Source of the DNA: an uncultured Lachnobacterium sp.
GTDB taxonomy: Bacteria; Bacillota; Clostridia; Lachnospirales; Lachnospiraceae
Length of the DNA: 34,696 bases
Direction of reading: 5' to 3'
Assembly: GCA_900546625.1 (NCBI GenBank)
Contig: URDU01000031.1
Location: forward strand, 1 to 34,696
This document shows, piece by piece, positions 24,889 to 33,569 of the stretch. Each line of letters opens with the position of its first letter. Position 1 is the stretch's first letter. The translations under genes were made by a program, and so were the position numbers. The notes under the pieces were generated by a model. It had not been told where the DNA came from, did not search any database, and saw nothing but the letters and a program-made list of their open reading frames with translations.

Positions 24889-25344
24889 TCACGGATTCAG
24901 GTTGCTTTTAAGAACATCCTCAAGCGCATCAAATGCCTTTTTCGCAAAATTAATTTTAGTATCGGATATTAATTTACCATTTTCTGATATTTTTATTTCT
25001 GCTATAATCAGATCGTTATCCTCGGTTTTTTCTGTACCACCACTTATATTTGTCCATACAATATCTATATCACTTGAATCCACATTACCTTGTGTTTCTA
25101 CCTCATACCGTGCTCCATCAAAAAATGCTGCTTCCGATTCTGCACTTACAATTAGTGCATTATTAAGCTGATATACCACTACCGAATTATACCCTTCACT
25201 CGAACTAGCTAATACTACCTCATCGTCCATCGAATTCTGAGCATCTTTTTCAGTATCATATGTATTTTTGTGTTCTAAAAAGAAGATTACACCACAAAAA
25301 ATAATCATGGCCATCACTATTGAAATAATTACTCTTTTTTTCAT
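24889..25344 (-). CDS. Membrane-anchored hypothetical protein, 151 aa
   Basis: The start is taken at ATG 25344 (MKKRVIISIVMAMIIFCGV), since an earlier ATG at 25431 would put a hydrophilic stretch before this typical Lys-rich signal anchor. The outside part is acidic, with a short beta-strand-rich region (YNSVVVYQLNNALIVSAES) and a helical C-terminus (KKAFDALEDVLKSNLNP). There is no Cys-type lipobox beyond IIFCG. The stop lies in a hairpin (CTGAATCCGTGAAG facing CTTCACAGAC). The last 18 bases are repeated at 841-858. The RCC1-like gene follows by 140 bp. Family not recognised. Confidence 0.6.
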   Translation of the reverse strand: MKKRVIISIVMAMIIFCGVIFFLEHKNTYDTEKDAQNSMDDEVVLASSSEGYNSVVVYQLNNALIVSAESEAAFFDGARYEVETQGNVDSSDIDIVWTNISGGTEKTEDNDLIIAEIKISENGKLISDTKINFAKKAFDALEDVLKSNLNP

Positions 25345-25485
25345 CAAATTTTCACTTTCTAAATATAATTCTGCATCAAATTGATTATCATTGCTATCAT
25401 TTATTGTGAATGTAAAATCAATTTCAACCAAAATGCTAGTTTCAATATCATAATCATCTGTAATTAGGTTTCAAAAACTCACATA

Positions 25486-25529
25486 TACTGACATTTTAAT
25501 CTGTTTATGTGTTAAATACTGACACTTTA
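25486..25529. repeat. Direct repeat TACTGACAnTTTA
   Basis: TACTGACATTTTA (25486-25498) and TACTGACACTTTA (25517-25529), 31 bp apart, upstream of the 25344 gene. They could be regulator half-sites on either strand. Otherwise 25345-25650 is AT-rich and has no gene I can support. Confidence 0.4.
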
Positions 25530-25653
25530 TTATAATATTACCAGATTTAACAGAAAGTGCAATATTTTTTAGTACATCACAGAAGATGGATATGCTCCTA
25601 TCATGGCATACATTGGAACAGAAAGATTGGTTGATGGCATAGTAGGCAAAGCT

Positions 25654-25920
25654 TGGTAGCTGTAATCCCTAAAACTTCTAAAACAGCTCCCAACCTCAGC
25701 CCAAAATCCGGAAAAATTCTGGGAAAAAGTAGCTGAAACTGCAGAAATTCCCAAAACAGCACCCAAATCCAGCCCAAAATCCGGAAAAATTCCGAAAAAA
25801 AGTAGCTGAAACTGCAGAAATTCCTAAAACAGCTCCCTAATCCAGCCCAAAATCCGGAAAAATTCTGGGAAAAAGTAGCTGAAATAGCAGAAATCCACAA
25901 AACAGCTCCCAACCCCAGCC
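25654..25920. repeat. 73-bp tandem repeat array, three full units plus partial ends
   Basis: AAAACAGCTCCC-type starts lie at 25680, 25753, 25826 and 25899, exactly 73 bp apart; each full unit contains CCCAAAATCCGGAAAAATT and GTAGCTGAAACTGCAGAAA. Degenerate parts flank it at about 25654-25679 and up to 25920. 73 is not a multiple of three, so the open frames across it on the minus strand switch frame between units; it is non-coding. The core CCCAAAAT-CCGG-AAAAATTCTGGG is partly self-complementary. Confidence 0.85.
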
Positions 25921-25990
25921 TGTTTTTTATATTTACATGATGCTATCAAACAAATGGAGACCATAAGCTCCACTTTTTCCCAATCTTCTC

Positions 25991-26019
25991 TTGACTTCTC
26001 ATTAATAAGTGAATATAAT
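25991..26019 (+). promoter_or_regulatory. Promoter of the TrpXYZ-type ABC operon
   Basis: TTGACT (25991-25996) and TATAAT (26014-26019) with a 17-bp spacer. Confidence 0.8.
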
Positions 26020-26027
26020 TTACCTAA

Positions 26028-26051
26028 TTGATGCATCAACGCTTTAAAGCG
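26028..26051 (+). promoter_or_regulatory. Two adjacent palindromes in the operon leader
   Basis: TTGATGCATCAA (26028-26039) and CGCTTTAAAGCG (26040-26051) are perfect 12-bp palindromes standing end to end, right where transcription should begin and before the AGGAGG site. They look like repressor operators. Confidence 0.5.
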
Positions 26052-26072
26052 CTGATAAAAGGAGGAATTATC

Positions 26073-27077
26073 ATGAAAAAGAGATCTAAAATTTTAGCTT
26101 CACTTGTTCTTGCCGGAACAATGGTTCTTGGACTTGCCGGATGCGGAGATTCCGGTTCAGCAAACGGTGGCACACAGTCAGGTAAGAACTCAGATGCCAA
26201 ATATCAGGTAGGTATCTGCCAGCTCGTACAGCACGAGGCTCTCGATGCCGCTACAAAGGGCTTTGAGGACGCATTAAAGGACAAGCTCGGAGACGATGTA
26301 TCCTTTGACGAGCAGAATGCCGCAGGAGATGCTTCTACATGCTCTACAATCTGCACCAAGTTCGTCACCAACGACTATGACCTTATCCTTGGAAATGCCA
26401 CAGCAGCTCTTCAGGCCGCTTCAGCAGCTACAGACTCTATTCCGATTCTCGGAACATCTATCACAGACTACGCTACAGCTCTTGATATGTCAGACTGGTC
26501 AGGCACTACAGGAAAGAATATTTCAGGTACTACAGACCTCGCTCCACTCGATGAGCAGGCTAAATGCATCAAGGAGCTCTTCCCGGATGCAAAGAACATC
26601 GGTATCATCTACTGCTCATCTGAGCCAAACAGTATATACCAGTCAACAACTATTACCAAATACCTTGAGGACGAGGGATACACTGTAAAAGAGTACACCT
26701 TCTCTGATTCAAACGATGTTGCTGCAGTAACACAGAGCGCATGTGATGCATCTGATGCAATCTACATCCCAACTGACAACACAGCTGCTTCATGTACAGA
26801 GGCTATCAACAATGTAGCTTCACAGGCTAAGAAACCTATCTTCGCCGGCGAGGAAGGAATCGCTAAGGGCTGTGGTGTGGCAACACTTTCTATCAGCTAC
26901 TATGACCTTGGATACACAACAGGTGAGATGGCTTACGATATCCTTGTAAATGGTACAGACGTCAAAACTATGGAAGTTAAGAGCGCTCCTAAGTTCACTA
27001 AGGAGTACCTTCCGGACCGCGCCAAGGAGCTTGGAATTACAGTTCCGGACGGCTATGAGGAAATCTCAGCTGAATAA
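26073..27077 (+). CDS. ABC transporter substrate-binding lipoprotein (TrpX-type)
   Basis: 334 residues from ATG 26073 (AAAAGGAGGAATTATC before it); an ATG at 26028 lies in the palindromic leader. A lipoprotein signal ends LGLAGCGDSG with the modified Cys at about 24. The mature protein has the two-lobe fold of the ABC_sub_bind family (PF04392): YQVGICQLVQHEALD, FDEQNAAGDASTCS, ILGTSITDYATALD, FPDAKNIGIIYCSSEPNS, IYIPTDNTAAS and IFAGEEGIAKGC. In streptococci a related protein, TrpX, binds tryptophan. The substrate here is not proven: no T-box or other amino-acid signal is visible upstream, only a promoter and two palindromes. The permease and ATPase follow. Confidence 0.88.
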   Translation: MKKRSKILASLVLAGTMVLGLAGCGDSGSANGGTQSGKNSDAKYQVGICQLVQHEALDAATKGFEDALKDKLGDDVSFDEQNAAGDASTCSTICTKFVTNDYDLILGNATAALQAASAATDSIPILGTSITDYATALDMSDWSGTTGKNISGTTDLAPLDEQAKCIKELFPDAKNIGIIYCSSEPNSIYQSTTITKYLEDEGYTVKEYTFSDSNDVAAVTQSACDASDAIYIPTDNTAASCTEAINNVASQAKKPIFAGEEGIAKGCGVATLSISYYDLGYTTGEMAYDILVNGTDVKTMEVKSAPKFTKEYLPDRAKELGITVPDGYEEISAE

Positions 27078-27106
27078 ACAGCTGCACTATGGAGGTATTT
27101 AATAAA

Positions 27107-28078
27107 ATGATTCTAATGAATTATTTTGCAACCTTAAATCCGGTTGCATTCACCAATGCCCTTCCGGGCAATATAGCCCAGGGTCTGATTTGGGGTATCA
27201 TGGCACTAGGTGTTTACATCACCTTCAGACTGCTGGATTTCGCAGATCTGACGGTTGATGGCTCATTTGCAACAGGTGGTGCCGTAACCGTTATGATGAC
27301 GATTAACGGCTACAATATCTGGGTTTCACTGCTTTGCGCATGTATTGCCGGTCTGCTCGCAGGACTTTGCACAGGTCTCTTACATACAAAGCTCGGCATT
27401 CCTCCGATTCTGGCAGGAATCCTTACACAGATAGCGCTCTACTCTATCAACTTAAATATCATGCAGCGCCACGCCAACCAGGCACTTAGCGCAGATAAAT
27501 ATAATCTGGTGCTTTCATCACGTAATCTGACACATGCGATAATTGTCGGTGTAATTTTCTCGGTTGTAATTATCGCGGTGCTTTACTGGTATTTCGGAAC
27601 AGAGCAGGGCTCTGCTATCCGTGCCACAGGCTGCAACCCTGCAATGAGCAAGGCTCAGGGTATCAACATCGACAACATGAAGCTCATTGGTCTTGCGCTT
27701 TCAAATGCAATTGTAGCACTCTCAGGCGGCCTGCTTTCACAGTACTCAGGCTTTTCCGATGTAAACATGGGCCGTGGTGGAATCGTCATCGGTCTTGCCG
27801 CAGTTATCATCGGTGAGGTGCTCGGCGATGCAATCCTCGGAAAGCACATGAATTTCATGGGAAAACTTATCTTTGTCATATTTGGTGGAATTGTTTACTA
27901 CATTGTAATCGGAATTGTTCTGTGGCTGCAGATGCCAAGTGATGACTTAAAGCTCTTCACTGCAATCATCGTGGCAATTTTCCTTGCAGTGCCTTACCTA
28001 AAGGGCAAGAGCAAGGCCTCCTTTAAAAAGGCCGGCAAACGCTCTGCTGCAGCACTTAACGCAAAGGAGGGCAAATAA
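27107..28078 (+). CDS. ABC transporter permease (TrpY-type)
   Basis: 323 residues. The ATG at 27089 contains the GGAGG ribosome site itself, so ATG 27107, 11 bases after it, is the better start. About eight to nine membrane helices of the branched-chain amino-acid type permease family (BPD_transp_2). Conserved pieces: GLIWGIMALGVYITFRLLDFADLTVDGSF, TGLLHTKLGIPPILAGILTQIAL, RATGCNPAMSKAQGINIDNMKLIGLALSNAIVAL and GRGGIVIGLAAVIIGEVL. The C-terminus is Lys/Ala-rich. It forms the channel for the substrate delivered by the lipoprotein and ends directly before the ATPase ATG. Confidence 0.9.
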   Translation: MILMNYFATLNPVAFTNALPGNIAQGLIWGIMALGVYITFRLLDFADLTVDGSFATGGAVTVMMTINGYNIWVSLLCACIAGLLAGLCTGLLHTKLGIPPILAGILTQIALYSINLNIMQRHANQALSADKYNLVLSSRNLTHAIIVGVIFSVVIIAVLYWYFGTEQGSAIRATGCNPAMSKAQGINIDNMKLIGLALSNAIVALSGGLLSQYSGFSDVNMGRGGIVIGLAAVIIGEVLGDAILGKHMNFMGKLIFVIFGGIVYYIVIGIVLWLQMPSDDLKLFTAIIVAIFLAVPYLKGKSKASFKKAGKRSAAALNAKEGK

Positions 28079-28873
28079 ATGCTAGAGATTAGAAACGTAC
28101 ATAAAACCTTCAATCCGGGCACAATCAATGAAAAGCATGCCCTTAATGGTGTAAACCTAAAGCTTGAGGAGGGCGATTTCGTCACTGTTATCGGTGGAAA
28201 CGGTGCCGGAAAATCGACCATGCTCAATGCCGTTGCAGGCACATGGCCTGTTGACGATGGTTCAATTCTCATCGATGGAGTGGATGTCACAGGACTCCCT
28301 GAGTTCAAGCGTGCATCATTTCTGGGACGTGTGTTCCAGGATCCAATGACAGGAACTACCGCAACCATGCAGATTGATGAAAACCTCGCACTTGCAGCAC
28401 GCCGTGGAAAGCGCCGTGGTCTTGGCTGGGGCATCACAAAGGCTGAAAAGGAGCATTTCCACGAGCTTTTAAAGGAGCTTGACCTGGGACTCGAGGATCG
28501 AATGACCTCAAAGGTTGGTCTGCTCTCAGGTGGACAGCGTCAGGCTGTTACACTGCTCATGGCTTCACTCCAGAAGCCGAAGGTACTGCTTTTGGATGAG
28601 CACACCGCAGCTCTCGACCCAAAGACAGCCGCAAAGGTGCTCACTCTCACAGACAAAATCATCAAGGAGAACAGCCTGACAGCCATGATGGTCACACACA
28701 ACATGCGTGATGCCATCGCTCACGGCAACAGACTTATCATGATGAATAACGGACAGGTTGTCCTTAATATCTCAGGCGAGGAAAAGAAAAACCTCACTGT
28801 GGAGGATCTGCTCATGAAGTTTGAGGAGGTTTCCGGCGAGGAATTTGCTTCTGATAAGGCTTTGCTTGGATAG
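28079..28873 (+). CDS. ABC transporter ATP-binding protein (TrpZ-type)
   Basis: 264 residues. Its ATG directly follows the permease stop, with AAAGGAGG in the permease end serving as ribosome site. Motifs: Walker A GGNGAGKST (39-47), signature LLSGGQRQAVTLLMA, Walker B VLLLDEHTAALDP and H-loop VTHNM. Walker B has DEH where most ABC ATPases have DEP; this is usual for the TrpZ-like group, not a defect. The protein drives import with the two upstream gene products. A strong bidirectional terminator follows. Confidence 0.93.
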   Translation: MLEIRNVHKTFNPGTINEKHALNGVNLKLEEGDFVTVIGGNGAGKSTMLNAVAGTWPVDDGSILIDGVDVTGLPEFKRASFLGRVFQDPMTGTTATMQIDENLALAARRGKRRGLGWGITKAEKEHFHELLKELDLGLEDRMTSKVGLLSGGQRQAVTLLMASLQKPKVLLLDEHTAALDPKTAAKVLTLTDKIIKENSLTAMMVTHNMRDAIAHGNRLIMMNNGQVVLNISGEEKKNLTVEDLLMKFEEVSGEEFASDKALLG

Positions 28874-28891
28874 ACATATCTATATAATAAT

Positions 28892-28928
28892 AAAAAATTT
28901 GCAGCTCAACACGAGCTGCAAATTTTTT
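28892..28928. terminator. Bidirectional terminator
   Basis: AAAAAATTTGCAGCTC (28892-28907) and GAGCTGCAAATTTTTT (28913-28928), a 16-bp perfect stem with a 5-nt loop, between the convergent ABC operon and the cytidylate-kinase-like gene. Confidence 0.93.
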
Positions 28929-28940
28929 GTTATATACCTT

Positions 28941-29606
28941 TTATATAAGCTCTCCCGCCGACTTAATCATATCAGCCTTGATAAAGCCCTTTATGATCAG
29001 ATACTGCTCTATCGTCTTCACACAGTTTTCCACACCGACACGCTCACTGTTTAGTGTCAGGTCGTAGTTCACCGGATTGGTCCAGTAGTTTCCGTGTGTA
29101 TAGTACTTGTAATAGTCTGCCCTGAACTTATCTGTTCTCTCAATCGTGGCATTTGCCACCTCCGGTGTCACACCCATATTGGCTATGGTACGCTCCACAC
29201 AGAATGCACGCGGTGCCTCAATGTATATGCTCACCACATTTGGGCGGTTCTTTAATACATAGTCGGCACATTTTCCTACTATGACGCAGGATTCCTTGTC
29301 TGCGAGCTCGTTGATAATCTGGCTCTGATATTCAAAGAGCCTGTCATCTGATTTGAACTTCTCATTTCTTGATATATATCCCTTTGCTCTTGGAAGCCCT
29401 CGCAAAAAGCTCGTAAATCCGCCCTCCTCACGCAGCTTCTCATTTACCTCCTGAAACACATTCTCGTCAAGTCCGCTCAGCTGGCTTGCAAGAGTCAGAA
29501 TACGGTTCTCATAACAGTGTATTCCAAGCTCTTTTGCCAGCTGTGATGCTATTGCTTTTCCGCCTGTTCCAAATCCTCTGGCAAAGGTTACTACAAAATT
29601 ATCCAT
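28941..29606 (-). CDS. Cytidylate kinase-like protein
   Basis: 221 residues, a P-loop kinase fold of the Cytidylate_kin2 type: FARGFGTGGKAIASQLAKELG is the phosphate-binding loop (GFGTGGKA in place of a standard GxxGxGKS), CVIVGKCADYVL and SIYIEAPRAFCVERTI follow, and the lid region has YYKYYTHGNYW and DLTLNSERVG. These proteins are widespread in Clostridia next to transporters, but their substrate is uncertain; true cytidylate kinase is a different protein. ATG 29606 has AAGGAGG. It begins 33 bp after the ABC ATPase gene, suggesting co-transcription with the amino-acid importer. Confidence 0.87.
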   Translation of the reverse strand: MDNFVVTFARGFGTGGKAIASQLAKELGIHCYENRILTLASQLSGLDENVFQEVNEKLREEGGFTSFLRGLPRAKGYISRNEKFKSDDRLFEYQSQIINELADKESCVIVGKCADYVLKNRPNVVSIYIEAPRAFCVERTIANMGVTPEVANATIERTDKFRADYYKYYTHGNYWTNPVNYDLTLNSERVGVENCVKTIEQYLIIKGFIKADMIKSAGELI

Positions 29607-29639
29607 TTATCATTTCCTCCTTCTGAATGCCAACCATAT

Positions 29640-30380
29640 CTAGCCTGCCAGATATCTGCTTAAGAATTCTCTTGTCCTTGGATTCTTAGGATTTGTAAAC
29701 AGCTCTGATGGTGCTGCATCCTCTGCCACATATCCTGAGTCCATGAAAATAGTTCTTGTAGAAACATCTCTGGCAAATGCCATCTCATGTGTGACGATTA
29801 TCATCGTAAGTCCTGTCCTCGCGAGGTCCTTCATGACATTTAGCACCTCTCCGACCATCTCTGGGTCAAGCGCCGAGGTCGGCTCATCAAATAAAAGCAC
29901 CTCCGGGTTCATACAAAGCGACCTGGCAATGGCAACTCGCTGCTTCTGTCCTCCTGAGAGCTGCGATGGCTTTGCATTGATATAAGGAGCCATGCCGACT
30001 GCCTTCAGATGCGTGATTGCCCTGTCAAAGGCCTCCTGCTTTGACAGATGAAGCACCCTTCTTGTACAAAGCATACAGTTCTGGAGCACTGTCATATTGT
30101 TGAACAAATTGAAGGACTGGAACACCATTCCCACCTTTGAACGGTAATCATTGATATCCTTTTGTACATTTCTGACCTCTTTATCGTGATATAAAATCTT
30201 TCCCGAGGTCTGTTTCTCAAGCTTGTTGATGCACCTAAGCAGTGTTGATTTTCCCGAACCTGAGGAGCCCACAATACAGATGACCTCGCCGGAATGCACA
30301 TCAATATCAATCTTTCTAAGTACCTCATGATCACCAAATGATTTGCTTAAATCCTTAATTGAAATTACTGTCTCACTCAT
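29640..30380 (-). CDS. Polar amino-acid ABC transporter ATP-binding protein
   Basis: 246 residues from ATG 30380, preceded by AGGAGG; an upstream ATG lies in the permease gene. Motifs: Walker [10 protein letters not shown] (38-46), Q-loop MVFQSFNLF, signature [15 protein letters not shown], Walker [14 protein letters not shown] and H-loop VTHEM. It resembles GlnQ/ArtP/HisP proteins. The MSPFK-type permease and the solute-binding lipoprotein are upstream in the same operon. It energises import of a polar amino acid or related compound; which one is not clear. Confidence 0.95.
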   Translation of the reverse strand: MSETVISIKDLSKSFGDHEVLRKIDIDVHSGEVICIVGSSGSGKSTLLRCINKLEKQTSGKILYHDKEVRNVQKDINDYRSKVGMVFQSFNLFNNMTVLQNCMLCTRRVLHLSKQEAFDRAITHLKAVGMAPYINAKPSQLSGGQKQRVAIARSLCMNPEVLLFDEPTSALDPEMVGEVLNVMKDLARTGLTMIIVTHEMAFARDVSTRTIFMDSGYVAEDAAPSELFTNPKNPRTREFLSRYLAG

Positions 30381-30390
30381 ATTGTGCCTC

Positions 30391-31149
30391 CTATTCATTG
30401 TCCATGTACTCAACTGCGAGTGCATAGTCTGTCTTACCCTGCAGCTTCTTTTCAATCAGCTTGAAGAGCTTATCAAATACAAAGCACAGTACAAAGTAAA
30501 TTACTGCGATGACCAGATATGACTCAAAGTACTTGTAGTAGTTTCCACCGACTGTCTTGGCAGCCATGAAAAGCTCCTGCACAGCGATAACATTGAGCAC
30601 TGATGTCATCTTCAGATTTAAAAGGAATGTATTTGCCATCTCAGGAATGATGTTCTTGAATGCCTGCGGCAAAACTACATAGAGCATTGTCTTAAACGGT
30701 GACATTCCCATGGCCCATGCGCCCTCGCGCTGTCCCATATCTATTGAACCGATTCCTGCTCTGACTGTCTCTCCCATGTAGGCACCTGTATTTAATACAG
30801 TTACGAGGATACCTGCAAATACAGGTGTCAGGTTTTCATAGCCCATCTGACGTATTCCATAGTACACAATCATCGCCTGAACTATCATTGGTGTGTCCCT
30901 GAATACTTCAACATAAACTGTAAATATTACCTTTACTATACGGATAAGGACCTTTTTTACGATGTTGTCGCCATCGTTAAGCTTTACATCATTTACTATA
31001 CCTACGATATATCCCAATACGAAGCCAAGCAATGTACCAACTACCGATATGTACAGCGTAAGCCAGGTTCCTTTGATAAACATGCTTGAATATTTCTGCG
31101 CCAGAAATACCATCCATTCTAACGAATTACTTGGATTACTTATCATCAT
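30391..31149 (-). CDS. Polar amino-acid ABC transporter permease
   Basis: 252 residues of the HisM/GlnP type. Five to six membrane helices; the EAA loop that touches the ATPase is visible as [31 protein letters not shown]. The N-terminal [24 protein letters not shown] and [16 protein letters not shown] are typical. A charged insertion sits between the first helices ([16 protein letters not shown]). The ribosome site is GTGAGGTAG. It is single rather than paired with a second permease, so it would work as a homodimer. The ATPase follows by 10 bp. Confidence 0.94.
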   Translation of the reverse strand: MMISNPSNSLEWMVFLAQKYSSMFIKGTWLTLYISVVGTLLGFVLGYIVGIVNDVKLNDGDNIVKKVLIRIVKVIFTVYVEVFRDTPMIVQAMIVYYGIRQMGYENLTPVFAGILVTVLNTGAYMGETVRAGIGSIDMGQREGAWAMGMSPFKTMLYVVLPQAFKNIIPEMANTFLLNLKMTSVLNVIAVQELFMAAKTVGGNYYKYFESYLVIAVIYFVLCFVFDKLFKLIEKKLQGKTDYALAVEYMDNE

Positions 31150-31206
31150 ACTGCTACCTCACTTTTATCTCTCTAATCCCCAGCTTACGCCGGTTTATCA
31201 GACTAT

Positions 31207-31238
31207 TGTGGGATGATGCGATATAACATCATCCCACA
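31207..31238 (-). repeat. Intercistronic hairpin between binding protein and permease genes
   Basis: TGTGGGATGATG (31207-31218) and CATCATCCCACA (31227-31238) form a 12-bp stem with 8-nt loop. No T run follows on the minus strand, so it is more likely a stabiliser of the upstream mRNA, keeping the binding protein more abundant than the permease, than a full terminator. Confidence 0.65.
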
Positions 31239-31277
31239 GTCTTTCATCTTTTCGTGAATCAGATAAATCTCTAACAA

Positions 31278-32177
31278 CTAGTTGGCTGCCGGCTGCTGTG
31301 TCAGAACCTGATCCATCAGCTCATCCATCTTTGCCTTGTCATTCCAGCCGATTGCATTCATGGCATCCTGGATTTTATCTCTGAGTGCTGTATCATCCTT
31401 TCTTGTTGCGATACATACATTTACCATTTCATCATCACCTGTGAATGTATCATTCTCATCCAGCTCGATAATCTGTAAATCATCATTTGTCAGTGCTGCT
31501 GACTCTGCTGTCGGAACATCGATTACACATACATCTGCGCTGCCGTTTGATATTGCGAGGAAGCACTCTGATGTAGTCTCAAAGTTTCCTGACTGCTCAG
31601 CACCCTTTATCTGGTCTAAAAGTGGAATCCAGCCTGTTCCAAGCTGTGTAGTTACTTTGCAGCCTGTATCTGCGAGATCTGAAAGACCCTTTACAGTTGA
31701 ATACTTGCCGCCCTTTTTAACAACAATACAGTTGTTTCTATAGTAATAAGGCTCTGTGAATGCGTATGACGCTTCTCTTTCCTTTGTCTTACCCATACCG
31801 GCGATGATACAGTCATAATCTCCTGCATCGAGTGAGATACCGATTGATGACCACTCAACCTTATGTACCTCAAGGTCCATTCCCATCTGGTCTGCAAGCT
31901 TCTGTGCCACTGCTACATCGTAGCCGTATGCATAGTAATCAGAGCCTGCTATCTTGACTGCCTTGCTTCCGTCCGGTGTGGTATCTGTATCCTGTGTCCA
32001 GTTGAATGGAGCATATGCACATTCCATACCAACCTTTAAAACATTCTTTGATGAGCTGTCTGCCGCTGAGCTATCTGAGGCAGCTCCTCCTGATGACGAA
32101 CCACATCCAAACAATGTTGTCGCTGCCATTACACCTGTCAATATCAATGCTGCAAATCTCTTACTTCTCTTCATCAT
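31278..32177 (-). CDS. Polar amino-acid ABC transporter substrate-binding lipoprotein
   Basis: 299 residues from ATG 32177 (AAGGAGG eight bases before it). A lipoprotein signal ends TTLFGCGSS (Cys at about 25), followed by a Ser/Ala-rich linker. The mature part is the family 3 binding fold: VGMECAYAPFNWTQ, YGYDVAVAQKLADQMGMDLEVHKVEW, YDCIIAGMGKTKEREASYAFTEPYYY and a DVCVIDVPTAES hinge. Some homologues have an Arg in the ligand pocket for the carboxylate; here GKTKER provides it. The ligand is not certain. The gene has its own promoter, operator candidate and leader hairpin. Confidence 0.95.
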   Translation of the reverse strand: MMKRSKRFAALILTGVMAATTLFGCGSSSGGAASDSSAADSSSKNVLKVGMECAYAPFNWTQDTDTTPDGSKAVKIAGSDYYAYGYDVAVAQKLADQMGMDLEVHKVEWSSIGISLDAGDYDCIIAGMGKTKEREASYAFTEPYYYRNNCIVVKKGGKYSTVKGLSDLADTGCKVTTQLGTGWIPLLDQIKGAEQSGNFETTSECFLAISNGSADVCVIDVPTAESAALTNDDLQIIELDENDTFTGDDEMVNVCIATRKDDTALRDKIQDAMNAIGWNDKAKMDELMDQVLTQQPAAN

Positions 32178-32208
32178 AATCTTTTCCTCCTTGATTATTG
32201 AAATACGA

Positions 32209-32239
32209 AAAGGCGCCGGAGTTTTTCTCCAGCGCCTTT
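32209..32239 (-). terminator. Leader hairpin / possible attenuator before the binding-protein gene
   Basis: AAAGGCGCCGGAG (32209-32221) and CTCCAGCGCCTTT (32227-32239) pair over 13 bases with one mismatch. On the minus strand it is followed by TTTTCGTATTT. It sits between promoter and ribosome site, so it could terminate part of the transcription or control translation. Confidence 0.55.
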
Positions 32240-32250
32240 GCTTAGTTCGT

Positions 32251-32279
32251 ATAATAAACTTAATGAAGCAGCTTTGCAA
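32251..32279 (-). promoter_or_regulatory. Promoter of the amino-acid ABC operon
   Basis: Minus-strand TTGCAA (32279-32274) and TATTAT (32256-32251), 17-bp spacer. Confidence 0.6.
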
Positions 32280-32288
32280 TGTTAATTT

Positions 32289-32307
32289 TGCACAATTTGT
32301 TTGTGCA
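32289..32307. promoter_or_regulatory. Inverted repeat just upstream of the ABC promoter
   Basis: TGCACAA, five bases, TTGTGCA: a perfect 7-bp dyad ending 10 bp from the -35 box, between the PucR gene stop (32320) and the ABC promoter. It is the best candidate binding site for the adjacent PucR regulator. Confidence 0.5.
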
Positions 32308-32319
32308 TTTTTACAGTAA

Positions 32320-33516
32320 CTAATTAAACATAAGCCTTTTTACAAGAATACAATTAACTACATCCAGATATTCCATTGAGTCGTCAAGGCTGATTTCCAG
32401 TATTTCTTCTATCTTTTTCAGACGGTATTGCAGGGAATTACGATGAACGTACATCATCTGTGCCGTTTTTTGGACATTAAAGCCACACATATAATAATTG
32501 AGCAGCGTATCTATGAGAAACGAGCCGTTTGCATTGTCATACATCTCAAGCCGCTTTAGCTTCTCGTTGCAATAATCCATGATTTCCTGCTGATTGCCAC
32601 TGTTGAACATATACTTGTATATGCCCATGGAGCTAGCACTGATTACCTTCTTGTTGGTCGGATTGGGTAAAATATCCTTTTTGGGGATGAGATTTTTCGC
32701 CTCCTGATAGCTCTTGCCGAAATCCGCAGGCTTCCTGTATGCAGCACCGAGTATGCATGTGCTGTGAATGAGCCCTGCAAATGGTGCACGACTGTCTAAA
32801 TCCCCAAGTATCCTTTCAATCTGATGCTCTGTCTCCATATCCTTTGTCTCCTCAAAAAGAAGCACAAATTTGTTTAAAAACCTCATATACATAGGCGTTT
32901 TCTTCATATGGATAACCTCGCGGTTCAGGCAGTCGGTATAGTATGTATATGTGTGCTCGTCCTGCTCCAGATTCACTCCGTATTTGCGGTCTATCACGAT
33001 GATTCCCACTCTGTACGGTCGGTCAAAGGTCAGACCAAACTGTGCAGAAATCTTCTCGATATACTTATCATTTACCTCATATCCAAAAAGCAGATTGTAC
33101 AGGTAGTCCCCGGTCCTTTTATTATCCACACTGGTCTCTAAAAGCAGCTCTCCGACGCTCTGCGCAATATCAACAAAGGTAGCTCCCTCCCACCGGATAT
33201 AAAACAACGGCAGCTTGAGTTCATCAGCCTTGTCCTTCATCCTCTGTGGTGTCTCTTCCCTGTCCTCCACAACCGAAATCGCAAAGCCCGATATTCCCAG
33301 CTCATTCAGCTCAACCATGGCATCATATGCCTCGTCCATGGAAAATCTCTTGTAATCTACCACAAGCAGCGCAAAGTTGCCCGGATTCATATGATCCTTA
33401 TAAGGCTTTGTCTGCACCAGATACGTCCATGACACTATCCGGTCAAGCCCTGCTGCTCCCGCCACAAGCTCCATTCCATCCATTTGTAAATTGTTAACAT
33501 CCCTGCATGAAATCAT
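32320..33516 (-). CDS. PucR family transcriptional regulator
   Basis: 398 residues. The N-terminal domain is the PucR ligand/sensor domain (about 1-125: VAGAAGLDRIVSWTYLVQTKPYK, LLVVDYKRF, LNELGISGFAISV); the middle is a GGDEF-like regulatory part; the C-terminus has the HTH_30 helix-turn-helix (FNVQKTAQMMYVHRNSLQYRLKKIEEILEISLDD). Such regulators control purine, amino-acid or other small-molecule uptake genes in response to metabolites. ATG 33516 has AGGGAG before it. It is the third gene after the LUD protein and the 75-aa protein, and its end lies right at the promoter of the amino-acid ABC operon, its likely target. Confidence 0.93.
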   Translation of the reverse strand: MISCRDVNNLQMDGMELVAGAAGLDRIVSWTYLVQTKPYKDHMNPGNFALLVVDYKRFSMDEAYDAMVELNELGISGFAISVVEDREETPQRMKDKADELKLPLFYIRWEGATFVDIAQSVGELLLETSVDNKRTGDYLYNLLFGYEVNDKYIEKISAQFGLTFDRPYRVGIIVIDRKYGVNLEQDEHTYTYYTDCLNREVIHMKKTPMYMRFLNKFVLLFEETKDMETEHQIERILGDLDSRAPFAGLIHSTCILGAAYRKPADFGKSYQEAKNLIPKKDILPNPTNKKVISASSMGIYKYMFNSGNQQEIMDYCNEKLKRLEMYDNANGSFLIDTLLNYYMCGFNVQKTAQMMYVHRNSLQYRLKKIEEILEISLDDSMEYLDVVNCILVKRLMFN

Positions 33517-33569
33517 CTGCGTCTCCCTGATATCATTAGGCTTCGGTAATTATCCCAAGCCGCTTCACA

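Noticed and set aside
25569..26039. Three overlapping minus-strand open frames rich in FSQNFSGFW-type segments
   Set aside because: They are the same 73-bp non-coding repeat read in successive frames; no ribosome sites and no single frame runs through all units.
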